A stretch of 64,000 bases of DNA from positions 1,116,001-1,180,000 of the forward strand of contig NZ_CP096200.1 in NCBI RefSeq assembly GCF_023195835.1. Direction: 5' to 3'. Below the pieces are notes generated by a model, which worked only from the letters and a program-made list of their open reading frames with translations, did not search any database and had not been told where the DNA came from. The position numbers were made by a program, and so were the translations under genes. The number at the start of each line of letters is the position of its first letter. The stretch's first letter is position 1. The stretch is from Vibrio sinaloensis. Its GTDB lineage: Bacteria > Pseudomonadota > Gammaproteobacteria > Enterobacterales > Vibrionaceae. This document shows positions 17,049-26,600 of this stretch, piece after piece.

Positions 17049-17932
17049 TCAATAAACGTTCTTAATCTTGCCGGCATGTATTTGGTCTGTGCGTATTGCA
17101 GTGCGATCGCACCATGATAATTACTTTTGATCGTCCAGTCGGCCAATACAGGGACCACTTCACCTTTTTGCAGTGCATCGGCAATCACGAAATCATGGAA
17201 AATTCCAATACCCAGTGCGTTTTTTACCCCGGTTAAACGCATCTGCGAATGGTTGACTGCATATCGGCCACTGACGGGTACCGAGTGATATTCGTCTTCT
17301 TTAAAAAAATCCCAAATATGGTCGCGGTCGGTTTCGGCTAGATACAAGCAGTCATGATCGAGCAACTGCGTCGGATGATTAGGCATACCTCGTTGAGCGA
17401 TGTATTGCGGGCTGGCACACAGCACCAGATTGGTTTTGCTCACTTCTTTTAATACTAAGTTCTCGTCTGGCTTATCGGTTAGCTTGAACGCCACATCAAT
17501 GCCATCACGGATTAAGTCGATTTCGCCATCGGCGACACGAAGCTTGAGCTGAATATCCGGGTACTGCTTTAAAAAGGGCATCACATGCGGCTGCAGTACA
17601 GAGTTTAAGAAGGCTTCTGGCGCCGCGACGGTTAGCGCGCCACTTAACGCTTGATGCTGGGTGGTTGAGATCTCAACCGCTTGTTTGGCGGCATTCACCA
17701 TCACCCTAGCTTGATCGTACACCTGTTGCCCGGCGCGAGTAATGATCAATTTGCGTGTGGTTCGTTCAAACAGCTTAACCGAGAGTGCGCCCTCCAACCT
17801 TGTCACCAGTTTACTCAGTGCCGAAGGGGTGACGTTGAGCTGTTTCGCGGCGGCGGTAAAGCTGCCCTCATCGACGATCAAGATAAAACTGGCGAGATCG
17901 GGCAGCAGGGCAATCAGTTGGGTGTTTTTCAT
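16994..17932 (-). CDS. LysR family transcriptional regulator
   Basis: A 312-residue LysR-type regulator. The N-terminal winged HTH is visible as FILIVDEGSFTAAAKQLNVTP followed by SALSKLVTRLE. The rest is a two-lobed ligand-binding domain with a KYMPARLRTFIDYI C-terminus typical of the group. It is divergent from kbl-tdh, with about 230 bases between starts, so regulation of threonine catabolism or of an unlinked target is possible. The 3' end overlaps the DUF2946-like ORF. The ligand is unknown. Confidence 0.92.
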   Translation of the reverse strand: MKNTQLIALLPDLASFILIVDEGSFTAAAKQLNVTPSALSKLVTRLEGALSVKLFERTTRKLIITRAGQQVYDQARVMVNAAKQAVEISTTQHQALSGALTVAAPEAFLNSVLQPHVMPFLKQYPDIQLKLRVADGEIDLIRDGIDVAFKLTDKPDENLVLKEVSKTNLVLCASPQYIAQRGMPNHPTQLLDHDCLYLAETDRDHIWDFFKEDEYHSVPVSGRYAVNHSQMRLTGVKNALGIGIFHDFVIADALQKGEVVPVLADWTIKSNYHGAIALQYAQTKYMPARLRTFIDYISEKLVGESRNGTALN

Positions 17933-18094
17933 CAGCTTACATCGGGTTGCAGTAGGGATGAGCTAGTTTACCCTGCGGCTCCTTTAGCGTCATCATTAAA
18001 CGCCATTATTTGTGCTTTGGATTCACTAATGTTTTTCCAACTGAACGGATAATGAAAATTCTAAGCTTAGATTACACTTATCAAACCAAATTTC

Positions 18095-18120
18095 TGTCTT
18101 CAACAGCTATGCTGAAGACA
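18095..18120 (+). promoter_or_regulatory. Hairpin in the kbl-tdh leader
   Basis: TGTCTTCA (18095-18102) pairs perfectly with TGAAGACA (18113-18120) around a ten-base loop, 45 bases before the kbl start. It is followed by CAGC..GCTG pairing at about 18127. This is not a terminator, as no U-tract follows. It may be an operator or leader structure. Confidence 0.4.
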
Positions 18121-18164
18121 ATGCATCAGCCTAGCTGACGACAATAACGAACAAGGAATTGGAA

Positions 18165-19361
18165 ATGTCCTCTGCATTCTACGACCAAATCAAACAACAA
18201 ATTGAAGAAGTAAAGGCGGAAGGTCTTTACAAATCAGAGCGTGTTATCACTTCTCAACAGCAAGCGGCAGTGAAAATCGCCAGTGGTGAGGAAGTATTGA
18301 ACTTCTGCGCCAACAACTATCTTGGCCTGGCGAATCATCCTGATCTAATTGAAGCTGGTAAAGAGGGCATGGATGTGCACGGCTTTGGTATGGCATCGGT
18401 GCGCTTTATCTGTGGTACTCAAGACATCCATAAAGAACTCGAACAAAAGCTGTCTAAGTTCTTGGGTAAAGAAGACACTATCCTTTACACCTCTTGCTTC
18501 GATGCTAACGCGGGACTGTTTGAAACCATTCTCGGCAAAGAAGATGCGATCATTTCTGATGCACTGAATCATGCTTCAATCATTGACGGTGTGCGTCTGT
18601 GTAAAGCGATGCGTTTCCGTTACGCAAACAACAACATGCAAGAGCTAGAGCAGCAACTTATCGCTGCAAAAGAGGCGGGTGCGCGCCATATTCTCATCGT
18701 TACGGATGGCGTATTCTCAATGGACGGCGTAGTCGCTAACCTTCCTGCCATCTGTGACCTTGCTGACAAGTACGGCGCGTTGACTATGGTCGATGACTCG
18801 CACGCGGTTGGCTTTATGGGCAAAACCGGTGCAGGTACGCACGAGTATCACGATGTTGTCGACCGTATCGACATCATCACAGGTACCCTAGGCAAAGCAA
18901 TGGGCGGCGCTTCTGGCGGCTACACCTCTGGCAAAGCAGAAGTGATCGACTGGCTGCGTCAACGCTCGCGTCCATACCTATTTTCTAACTCAGTGGCGCC
19001 AGCAATCGTGAATGCGTCCATCCGCGTTCTTGACCTACTTGAAGAGAGCGGCGACCTGCGCGACCGTCTATGGGAAAACGCGGCACATTTCCGCACACGT
19101 ATGGAAGCGGCGGGTTTTACTATGGGCGGCGCTGACCACGCTATTATCCCAATCATGCTGGGTGATGCAAAAGTCGCGGCTGAGTTTGCTGAACGCGCGC
19201 TAGAAAAAGGCATCTACGTTATCGGCTTCTCTTTCCCTGTGGTACCAAAAGGTCAGGCTCGTATTCGTACCCAAATGTCAGCGGCACATTCTCGTGAGCA
19301 ACTCGATCGCGCTATCGATGCCTTTATTGAAGTGGGCCTTGACATGGAGATCATCAAATAA
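18165..19361 (+). CDS. kbl: Glycine C-acetyltransferase (2-amino-3-ketobutyrate CoA ligase)
   Basis: A 398-residue PLP enzyme that cleaves 2-amino-3-oxobutyrate with CoA to glycine and acetyl-CoA. The sequence is a near-match to the E. coli protein as I know it ([18 protein letters not shown]-type region, [28 protein letters not shown]). The PLP lysine is in [15 protein letters not shown]. The frame can start at TTG 18159, but ATG 18165 with AAGGAA upstream is better. The TAA stop overlaps the tdh ATG by one base (TAATG), so the two are translationally coupled. Confidence 0.97.
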   Translation: MSSAFYDQIKQQIEEVKAEGLYKSERVITSQQQAAVKIASGEEVLNFCANNYLGLANHPDLIEAGKEGMDVHGFGMASVRFICGTQDIHKELEQKLSKFLGKEDTILYTSCFDANAGLFETILGKEDAIISDALNHASIIDGVRLCKAMRFRYANNNMQELEQQLIAAKEAGARHILIVTDGVFSMDGVVANLPAICDLADKYGALTMVDDSHAVGFMGKTGAGTHEYHDVVDRIDIITGTLGKAMGGASGGYTSGKAEVIDWLRQRSRPYLFSNSVAPAIVNASIRVLDLLEESGDLRDRLWENAAHFRTRMEAAGFTMGGADHAIIPIMLGDAKVAAEFAERALEKGIYVIGFSFPVVPKGQARIRTQMSAAHSREQLDRAIDAFIEVGLDMEIIK

Positions 19362-20392
19362 TGAAAATCAAAGCACTCTCAAAATTGAAGCCTGAAGAAG
19401 GCATTTGGATGACTGAAGTCGACAAGCCTGAGCTTGGTCACAACGACATCCTGATCAAAATTAAGAAAACCGCGATTTGTGGTACTGACGTTCATATCTA
19501 CAACTGGGATGAGTGGTCGCAAAAGACCATTCCTGTACCTATGGTTGTTGGCCACGAGTATGTGGGTGAAGTCGTCGGTATTGGTCAAGAAGTGCGTGGT
19601 TTTGAAATCGGTGACCGCGTGTCAGGCGAAGGGCACATTACCTGTGGCCACTGTCGTAACTGTCGTGGCGGCCGTACTCACTTGTGTCGCAACACAGTCG
19701 GCGTGGGCGTCAACCGTGAAGGGGCATTTGCCGAATACCTAGTGATCCCAGCCTTCAACGCGTTTAAGATCCCTGAGGGGATCTCTGACGATCTAGCCTC
19801 CATTTTTGACCCGTTCGGTAACGCGGTACACACAGCGTTATCGTTCGACCTAGTCGGTGAAGATGTCCTGATCACAGGTGCTGGTCCTATCGGTATTATG
19901 GCCGCGGCAGTGGCGAAACACGTTGGCGCGCGTCACGTGGTGATTACTGATGTCAACGAATACCGACTAGACCTGGCTCGTAAGATGGGTGTCACTCGCG
20001 CAGTCAATGTTGCTGAGCAGAAACTTGAAGACGTGATGGGTGAGCTTGGTATGACGGAAGGCTTTGATGTGGGTCTTGAGATGTCTGGCGTACCTTCAGC
20101 ATTTAACTCAATGCTACAGACAATGAACCACGGTGGTCGTATTGCGCTACTCGGTATTCCACCATCAGACATGGGCATCGATTGGAACCAGGTTATCTTC
20201 AAAGGCTTGGTCATCAAAGGTATTTACGGACGTGAAATGTTCGAGACTTGGTACAAGATGGCAAGCTTGATTCAGTCTGGCTTAGATCTATCGCCAATCA
20301 TAACTCACCATTACAAGATTGACGACTTCCAACAAGGCTTTGACGTTATGCGTAGCGGCCAGTCTGGTAAAGTTATTCTTGATTGGGAGTAA
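19361..20392 (+). CDS. tdh: L-threonine 3-dehydrogenase
   Basis: A 343-residue zinc-dependent medium-chain dehydrogenase oxidising L-threonine to 2-amino-3-oxobutyrate with NAD. Catalytic zinc residues are Cys40 (AICGTDVHI) with His65-Glu66 (VVGHEYVG). The structural zinc site is Cys95, Cys98, Cys101 and Cys109 in [14 protein letters not shown] and THLC. The Rossmann motif is [15 protein letters not shown]. It is coupled to kbl, giving a threonine-to-glycine-plus-acetyl-CoA route, and is followed by an intrinsic terminator. Confidence 0.98.
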   Translation: MKIKALSKLKPEEGIWMTEVDKPELGHNDILIKIKKTAICGTDVHIYNWDEWSQKTIPVPMVVGHEYVGEVVGIGQEVRGFEIGDRVSGEGHITCGHCRNCRGGRTHLCRNTVGVGVNREGAFAEYLVIPAFNAFKIPEGISDDLASIFDPFGNAVHTALSFDLVGEDVLITGAGPIGIMAAAVAKHVGARHVVITDVNEYRLDLARKMGVTRAVNVAEQKLEDVMGELGMTEGFDVGLEMSGVPSAFNSMLQTMNHGGRIALLGIPPSDMGIDWNQVIFKGLVIKGIYGREMFETWYKMASLIQSGLDLSPIITHHYKIDDFQQGFDVMRSGQSGKVILDWE

Positions 20393-20420
20393 TCCCCAAC
20401 AGCATAAAGAAAGTGTTTAT

Positions 20421-20445
20421 AGCCGAGCTCAACGCTCGGCTTTTT
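20421..20445 (+). terminator. Intrinsic terminator of kbl-tdh
   Basis: AGCCGAGC (20421-20428) pairs with GCTCGGCT (20434-20441) and is followed by TTTTT. It lies 28 bases after the tdh stop codon. Confidence 0.9.
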
Positions 20446-20449
20446 ACTG

Positions 20450-20905
20450 TTAATTGTTACTTTTTTTTTGTGCGACTTGTGCATATTGACGAAGTAGAGC
20501 GGTCAGAGTCGTGACCCATTCCAACGCGTTCTGTGGTGGCTGCTTGAGTAGCACCTCAACATGATTACAGTGGGTTTCAAGCGCAATGGCTTGTTCTAAG
20601 TGAAAAGAGACCGCGTAGAAATGCCACAGCAATAAGCGTTGCATGCGTAGGATGTTTTGCTGCTTGTTCTCTGATTCTGAAAACAGTGCGGGAAGTTCGC
20701 TCAGCGCAATCGCACTCATGCGCAACATGGCATCAAATTGCGCTTCTTGCTGCTTATCTGGTGAGGTGACCTCATCACTATCAAACGTAAACAGCTCTGA
20801 CATCGATTCCTCTGGAACCAGACGATGAATCATGCGTAAGCTCAGTTCTTCAAGCTCTTCTCGGCGCATCGAAGATAGGGCATCGTAAGTATAATCAAGT
20901 GACAT
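20450..20905 (-). CDS. Hypothetical protein
   Basis: A 151-residue, predicted mostly helical soluble protein with no signal peptide or membrane segment. It begins MSLDYTYDALSSMRREELEELSLRM and has an acidic middle (FTFDSDEVTSPDKQQE). The C-terminal half, AIALETHCNHVEVLLKQPP, looks like helix-turn-helix packing but not a recognised HTH. I do not recognise the family. It is on the strand opposite kbl-tdh and nupC, convergent with tdh across the terminator. The length, absence of internal stops and neighbouring layout support a real gene. Confidence 0.7.
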   Translation of the reverse strand: MSLDYTYDALSSMRREELEELSLRMIHRLVPEESMSELFTFDSDEVTSPDKQQEAQFDAMLRMSAIALSELPALFSESENKQQNILRMQRLLLWHFYAVSFHLEQAIALETHCNHVEVLLKQPPQNALEWVTTLTALLRQYAQVAQKKSNN

Positions 20906-21253
20906 AATCGCTCTCAGGCAAGAAATTTAGCTGGGTATTCTAGCGTGGTGGCGACAAATTACCAGTTGCCCCTCAGCCAGAGTGTTAGAAACGGCAAACC
21001 CCGCACATTGGCGGGGTTTGTGTGTGGGTTTAGCCTAGACGTTATTAGTGTGCCAGCCTGTTCTGATGAGCACGTTAAGTATTACCTAACTAAAACTAGA
21101 AGCTATTGATAATTACGCCAGTAAATCGGCTAAAAAAACGCTCGATTTTTATGTCACTGTGATCTCTGTCCAAAATATTTATCGCGCTAACTCCATATAA
21201 GTAAACACTAATTTAAACCAGTGACCTTTATTGCCTACTTAATTTGCTCGCTT
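20906..21253. other. Intergenic stretch with no gene seen
   Basis: Between the hypothetical gene and the nupC control region. The one clear element is a nine-bp inverted repeat, AAACCCCGC (20996-21004) with GCGGGGTTT (21011-21019), which could be a weak terminator but lacks a U-tract. The rest is AT-rich and I see no coding frame. Confidence 0.5.
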
Positions 21254-21286
21254 TTGAACGTTTATTGTGCGCTTGAACGTTTGCGT
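21254..21286. promoter_or_regulatory. Candidate LacI-family (PurR/CytR-like) operator pair upstream of nupC
   Basis: TTGAACGTTT occurs twice at 21254-21263 and 21273-21282, with 19-base periodicity. The second extends to AACGTTTGCGT, which equals the right half and centre of the E. coli PurR consensus ACGCAAACGTTTGCGT. The left half is degenerate, so 12 of 16 positions match at 21271-21286. A nucleoside transporter gene is a sensible target for PurR- or CytR-type control. Confidence 0.45.
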
Positions 21287-21293
21287 GAAAATA

Positions 21294-21309
21294 TGTGATG
21301 AAAGTCTCA
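21294..21309. promoter_or_regulatory. Candidate CRP site upstream of nupC
   Basis: TGTGATGAAAGTCTCA fits TGTGA-N6-TCACA at nine of ten defined bases. A TATACT -10 box lies at 21320-21325, so the site is close to the -35 region, slightly nearer than a standard class II position. cAMP-CRP control of nucleoside uptake is established in E. coli. Confidence 0.5.
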
Positions 21310-21326
21310 TTTGGGGCGCTATACTT

Positions 21327-21437
21327 TCCGCCCGGTTGAGAATCACAGCTCTACCAATACAAGCCGTCACACGGAATGGTGAATGACCCCACGGACCGGA
21401 CCAGCTGCTAATTCAATGCTTGTAGAGGTAATCTTTA
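21327..21437 (+). promoter_or_regulatory. Structured 5' leader of nupC, candidate cis-regulatory RNA
   Basis: Just downstream of the TATACT -10 box, the leader shows several complementary pairs. GGT-T-GAG (21334-21340) pairs with CTC-T-ACC (21349-21355), and CCGT (21364-21367) with ACGG (21371-21374). TACAAGC (21358-21364) pairs with GCTTGTA (21418-21424), a perfect seven-bp helix whose right arm ends at the AGAGG ribosome-binding site (21424-21428). CCGGT (21332-21336) also pairs with ACCGG (21395-21399), which competes with the first hairpin. Mutually exclusive helices ending at the ribosome site look like a riboswitch or other translational switch. It does not match the purine, cobalamin, TPP, FMN or c-di-GMP motifs I know. 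Confidence 0.5.
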
Positions 21438-22646
21438 ATGAATGTTTTATTTGGTTTAATCGGAATCGCGGTTCTGCTGCTTTGTGCTGTTTTGTTGTCA
21501 GAAAGTCGTGGTGCGATTAATTGGAAAACCGTGTCGCGCGCGTTACTGCTTCAAGTCGCGTTTGCCGCATTAGTGCTCTATTTCCCATGGGGGCAAGCGG
21601 CGCTAACCAGTTTGAGTGGTGGCGTCTCAAGTTTGCTCGGGTTTGCCGACGAAGGGATCGCATTTCTCTTTGGCGATCTTGCCAACAGCGGTTTCATTTT
21701 CGCGGTTCGCGTTCTTCCTATCATCATCTTTTTCAGTGCTCTCATTTCCGCCCTTTACTACTTGGGCATAATGCAAAAAGTCATCGCGTTTATCGGCGGT
21801 GCCATCCAGAAATTTTTGGGAACCAGCAAAGCGGAGTCTTTGGTGGCAACGGGTAACATATTCCTCTCGCAAGGTGAATCACCACTGCTAGTTCGTCCTT
21901 TCCTTTCGCGTATGACACGCTCTGAACTGTTTGCGGTGATGGCTGGTGGTATGGCCTCCGTTGCGGGGAGCGTATTAGGTGGCTATGCGGGCTTAGGTGT
22001 AGAGCTGAAATATTTGATTGCGGCGAGTTTCATGGCGGCTCCGGGCAGTTTGATGATGGCAAAAATCATTGTTCCCGAGCGCGACACGCCTATCGATCAG
22101 TCCGATATCGAAATGGACAAAGCGCAAGAGAGCAATGTGATCGATGCGTTGGCAAGCGGTGCCATGAATGGCATGAAGGTGGCGGTCGCTGTAGGTACTA
22201 TGCTCATCGCTTTCGTTAGCGTGATTGCTATGGTCAATACAGGGCTAGAAACTCTTGGCGAAGCTGTGGGCTTTGGTGGCATCACCCTTCAAGCACTATT
22301 TGGTTATCTGTTTGCCCCACTTGCTTGGGTGATTGGTGTACCCGCCAACGAGGTGTTGATGGCCGGCTCCTACATCGGCCAAAAGATAGTCTTGAATGAA
22401 TTTGTGGCCTTTATCGACTTTGTCGAACACAAAGCACTATTGTCTGAACATACTCAAGTGATTGTAACCTTCGCCTTATGTGGATTCGCCAATATTGGTT
22501 CAATCGCAATTCAACTAGGGTCAATCGGTGTTATTGCGCCAGATCGACGCTCTGAAGTGGCCAATCTCGGCATTAAAGCGGTCCTTGCCGGTACGTTAGC
22601 CAACCTAATGAGCGCTTGTCTGGCCGGCATCTTTATCTTGCTTTAA
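21438..22646 (+). CDS. nupC: NupC family concentrative nucleoside transporter
   Basis: A 402-residue inner-membrane CNT-family transporter that takes up nucleosides with H+ or Na+ (vibrio relatives are sodium-coupled). About eight to ten hydrophobic segments are visible. Family motifs are GESPLLVRPF in the first half, which contributes to the binding site with neighbouring residues, and GVPANEVLMAGSYIGQKIVLNEFVAF in the second, with the conserved Asn-Glu of the substrate site. The ATG at 21438 has AGAGG upstream at nine bases. It is preceded by an unusually elaborate control region and leader, and followed within 12 bases by a small ORF that overlaps a terminator-like hairpin. Confidence 0.95.
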   Translation: MNVLFGLIGIAVLLLCAVLLSESRGAINWKTVSRALLLQVAFAALVLYFPWGQAALTSLSGGVSSLLGFADEGIAFLFGDLANSGFIFAVRVLPIIIFFSALISALYYLGIMQKVIAFIGGAIQKFLGTSKAESLVATGNIFLSQGESPLLVRPFLSRMTRSELFAVMAGGMASVAGSVLGGYAGLGVELKYLIAASFMAAPGSLMMAKIIVPERDTPIDQSDIEMDKAQESNVIDALASGAMNGMKVAVAVGTMLIAFVSVIAMVNTGLETLGEAVGFGGITLQALFGYLFAPLAWVIGVPANEVLMAGSYIGQKIVLNEFVAFIDFVEHKALLSEHTQVIVTFALCGFANIGSIAIQLGSIGVIAPDRRSEVANLGIKAVLAGTLANLMSACLAGIFILL

Positions 22647-22658
22647 TTCAACTGCGCC

Positions 22659-22826
22659 ATGACTAAACAAAAAGCCCGAATAGAAAATTATTCGGGCTTA
22701 GTATGGTTTGCCGAGCAAGTGGTGCGCAAAACCGAGAAAGAAGACCAACCGACAGGCTACCAATCGATGCGCGCCAAACTGACGGCCACGGTGATTGTTT
22801 TGCACGGTGCCGCACTGATTGCGTAA
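22659..22826 (+). CDS. Possible small protein, 55 residues
   Basis: An ATG at 22659, twelve bases after the nupC stop, opens a 55-codon frame to TAA at 22826. The product (MTKQKARIENYSGLVWF..., middle QPTGYQSMRAKLTATV, end VIVLHGAALIA) has the balance of charged and aliphatic residues of a real protein with a short hydrophobic C-terminus. The hairpin that would terminate nupC lies inside codons 5-14, and no good ribosome-binding site is seen. Translation would rely on coupling to nupC. I do not recognise a family; it may be spurious. Confidence 0.35.
   Translation: MTKQKARIENYSGLVWFAEQVVRKTEKEDQPTGYQSMRAKLTATVIVLHGAALIA
22673..22698. terminator. Terminator-like hairpin after nupC
   Basis: AGCCCGAATA (22673-22682) pairs perfectly with TATTCGGGCT (22689-22698) around a six-base loop. 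Upstream are A-runs (AAACAAAAA), giving a U-tract on the minus strand, whereas the plus strand continues only TAGTATGG. It is therefore strong as a hairpin but not a classical plus-strand terminator. It overlaps the 55-residue ORF. Confidence 0.6.
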
Positions 22827-22853
22827 GACGGTTTAGTTGTTACACCGCCGTCT
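22826..22853 (+). terminator. Second hairpin downstream of the 55-residue ORF
   Basis: AGACGG (22826-22831) pairs with CCGTCT (22848-22853), with a long loop and no U-tract. A weak terminator candidate. Confidence 0.3.
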
Positions 22854-22981
22854 ATAACTGATGTAAATGTGACTTTGGCAGAAAAACAGTGTTAACTTCC
22901 CAGTAACTCAATCGCATTTAGCTGATATCTCATTAAAAATCATATACATTTGACTGTATATGTTATGTAGTGAGTATCGCT

Positions 22982-23449
22982 ATGAAAAGGACTTTGCTAC
23001 TCATCACCCATCTGATGAGTTTAGCGATAGGCTTTGCGCTCGGAGTGTACGCCTTGCCTATTGTTATTCAACCGCCTTCACCGGATGTCGACGACGTTCA
23101 GCGTATTACCGACCACGCCCTATACACCGGTACTTTCCAGCGCGATCGCAGAGATAGTGACTTGCTGCACTGGGGCGAAGGCTCGCTGTCGATAAGCGAA
23201 GATCATGTCGCTTTTATCGGTGAGCTTGCTCCTGGGCCCGATTACCGCCTCTATTTTTCTCCTACTTTTATCGAAACTGAGAAAGACTTTACTGCTATTA
23301 AACATCAAATGGTTGAAGTGGGAGAGGTGAAAACATTTGATCGGTTTATGCTGGTATTACCCCAGAATTTTCCACTCGAAAATTACAACACTGTGGTGGT
23401 TTGGTGTGAAACATTCGGTCAGTTTATTACTTCGGCGCGCTACCGATAG
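22982..23449 (+). CDS. DM13 domain-containing protein
   Basis: A 155-residue protein with an N-terminal membrane anchor or uncleaved signal (MKRTLLLITHLMSLAIGFALGVYALP). A DM13 domain follows (about 45-155) with LYTGTFQRDRRDSDLLHWGEGS, GELAPGPDYRLYFSP, VGEVKTFDRF and the C-terminal NTVVVWCETFGQFITSARY. DM13 domains are proposed to act in redox or cell-surface processes, often with a conserved Cys, here the WCETF Cys. The frame can start at GTG 22970, but ATG 22982 is the better start. It lies 199 bases before the giant surface-protein operon. Whether the two are related is unknown. Confidence 0.85.
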   Translation: MKRTLLLITHLMSLAIGFALGVYALPIVIQPPSPDVDDVQRITDHALYTGTFQRDRRDSDLLHWGEGSLSISEDHVAFIGELAPGPDYRLYFSPTFIETEKDFTAIKHQMVEVGEVKTFDRFMLVLPQNFPLENYNTVVVWCETFGQFITSARYR

Positions 23450-23648
23450 GTCAACAACGGCTCAACACTGATTCGCTAATGTTTTTATTGGGCTTGTTAC
23501 AATTAGATACATTTTGCAGTCTTCGGATACAGTCTGACAAAGCAATGACATTTTTAGAGTGCTGAAACTAATAATGCGTAGCTTCCTCCACCTTTCGCCA
23601 GATTACGTATCGTGTGCAGATGATTATTGCTCATAGGATTACAACGTT
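23450..23648 (+). promoter_or_regulatory. Upstream region of the giant surface-protein operon
   Basis: About 200 bases, AT-rich, with possible promoter-like elements (TTGTTACAATTAGATACATT at about 23494) but no clean -35/-10 pair. An AGGA ribosome-binding site near 23635 is followed by a TTG start at 23649. No terminator after the DM13 gene is seen, so read-through from it is possible. Confidence 0.4.
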
Positions 23649-26600
23649 TTGTTAAAGCAACTTTTCTCTTACTTCTCAACCTGGATAACTGTTTTGACAG
23701 CCTTCTCGGTATTTGCTGTGTCTGCAGCGGATATCGAAGTAACGGTGAGTCCTGTTAGTGCTAACTATCAAAACTCGCAGACGATCGATTATCAAGTCTT
23801 GATTAAAAATACCTCCGCCAAAACGTTGCGAGGTATTACAGTCAGTGATCCCATTTGGCAGACTAAAGTGGAAAGCGAATCGGGCAGCGTAAACGCATTC
23901 AGCGCTTTATCCATTGGAGCATCGAGCAGTTGGGGTTCAAAACCTGGTGTTTTTAGCAGTGTTGATGCCGATCTTAATGTTGAAAATGCGGTTTTGTTTC
24001 CATATGGCCACATTGTCTATCAAGTGCAGGCAAACGTCAGTAGTGAGGCTATTGGGGAGATTGTCCTCGATAAGACTACCGTCCGAGCGGATATCGATGG
24101 TGATGGCAGTTCGGAAGTCTTCGTACCAACAACGCCAAGCATTTTTACCCCAGTCCCGTATCAATATGAATTAGACCTGTCGGTTGATAAAAGTGAGTAT
24201 CAGGTTGGTGCTCAGCTCACCTATACCTTGACGGTAACCAATACCGGCAGCTACCAAGTACAAGGGCTTGATATCAGTCAGGCGTTTCAGTCGTTAGCGG
24301 TAGAAAATGTGACTGGCTCTGCGTCCTCCCCATTTAGCAATGTCACCATTAGCGGCAAAAAAACCGGTAGTGACAGCGAACTGGGCAGCTTTGCCGCTAG
24401 TGGTGATCTAGAAGTTAGCGATGCGAAAGTGGCAGTAGGCGGCAAACTTACCTACACGATATCAACCACGGTGGCTGATAACTTGGTTGGTGATATTGTC
24501 ACTTCAGCGACTGCTCATACTAAAGATGGTGACATCGAAACTCCTCAGAGAACGACGCCTCCCGCACAGCCTATTGTGAGCATTGAGCACACGCTCAACA
24601 AAACTTCGCCATATCTAGTTGGTTCTGAACGTCTCTTTACTGTTGAAGTCAGTAACACGGGTCAGGGCATTGCTTATGGTTACCATGTTAAGCACAACAT
24701 CAATGAACTGATTTCAGACTTGGGCTTAGGTAATAACCTTAAGCCGGAACATAACAGTAGCGACCTTTCGGGTAATCCATTCGCTTACTGGAGTATTGAG
24801 GTGGCTGATATCGGCGCTAACTCTCAATCGAGCTACAAAGACTTAGGCTCGCAAACAGATGTGGATTTTGATGACCAGGTTTCAATTTTTCCTAATGAGT
24901 CGATTACTTACCAGATCAAAGCCAACATATCGCCTGTCGCTATTGGTGAAGTTAAAGGCGCCAATGCAGCCATTTTTAGCGCTGCTGGGGATTTAGAGCA
25001 AGATGCTCAAATCAGCAACATTTTTGGTGCAGAGCGTACGCTTAACGTCACCGACGCGGAAATCAAAATTGTAAAAACCACCAAAGAGTCTGAGTACATT
25101 CCGGGCAATACGGTTGAGTACGAGATTAAGGTGTCTAACTCCTCATCCAAATATTTTGCTAACAACCTACAAGTGGTCGATGACTTAACCTGTGTCCAAA
25201 CTGATATGGCGGCAGGCGCGGGGCAGGGGCAAGCATTTAAGCGCTGGAAGCTGGAGCCGGTTAGTGCTGAAGATGATTTGGGCACCGATCACGGCCAGTA
25301 CAGCTATGGCACTTGGACTACCTCTCCAGTGACAGTGTCACCAGACATTGCGCCAGGTAAGTTTGTTAGCTACAAACTCACCGCGGAAGTAAACGAGTCG
25401 AGTGTCGGGTTAATTGTTGATGACAATCCAGCGTGTAGCGATAACGTCACTGAAGAGGGCTCTGGTGTTCAGATGCCTGAAGATAACCTGCGCGCGAGTA
25501 AAGATGTTGACTCACGTTACTACTCTTCCGGTGATGTGCTCACTTACACTATTCGTGTCGATAACGATGGGGATGGCTTTGCTGACCAAGTCCATGTTGA
25601 AGATGCTATCGATACGCTTGAGACGGTTGATATCTACGGTACAACAATCAAAGCCTTTGATAGTTGGACCATTACGGCGCAAGCCTTCAAACAAAATGGC
25701 TCGCCTTCAACCGCATCAGACACAGGTATCAGTGGTAGCATCAATAGCCCTGATATTCTCGATGTCGACGCGACTATCGAACCCCATGGTTACATCATCT
25801 ATACCATTGAAGCCAAGACAAATCCGTTGGCAAACGGTCATATCCAGAATAGCGTAACGGTGGATGACTCTGTCTATGCTGACAGAGGGTCAGATCCGCG
25901 TGATTTCAGTATCAATTTGATCAAAGAGGTCAAAACCAACAATGACGCTAACTTCCATTCAGAGCGAACCAGTTACTCGAAAACCGATAACGAGATTACC
26001 TACCGTTTACGTCTGATAAACGCAAAGGGAAATGGCTACGCGACCAATGTAAAAGTCAAAGACGCTATCTCGTCAATTGAGGCTGGGATACTAGAGCCCG
26101 ATAATGTAACCAAGAAAGTTTTCTCTTCCTGGACGATTAGCGCCGACATCATCTCGGACAACCCGCTGCTGAACGGTAACAGCGCATATACTGATGTCGG
26201 GACATTTGAAGATAACAAAGATCTTGATACGGTTGCTCAGATCGCACCCAACGTTGAAGTGGTTTACACCATTACTGCGCAGATTGACCGCAGCAATGGC
26301 GATGAAATCATCTATAAGCGAATTGATAATAGCGCGGTGATTGAAACCCCGGATTCCGATTCACAGTCTGGTATGCAGGACGCGGCGGTTGTTTATCCGA
26401 AAGCGCCCAATGTGGTGGTGGTGAAGACAACCAAAGAGAATGAGTTCGTGCCCGGCCAGTGGGTCGAGTTCGATGTAACGGTATACAACCGTGGTGCAGG
26501 CTACGCGAACGAAGTGAAAGTCAGCGACGACATAGCGGGCATGGATGCTTTCTCGGATTGGACCATTAAAGCCAGTACCGACAGTAACAACGCGCCTTTC

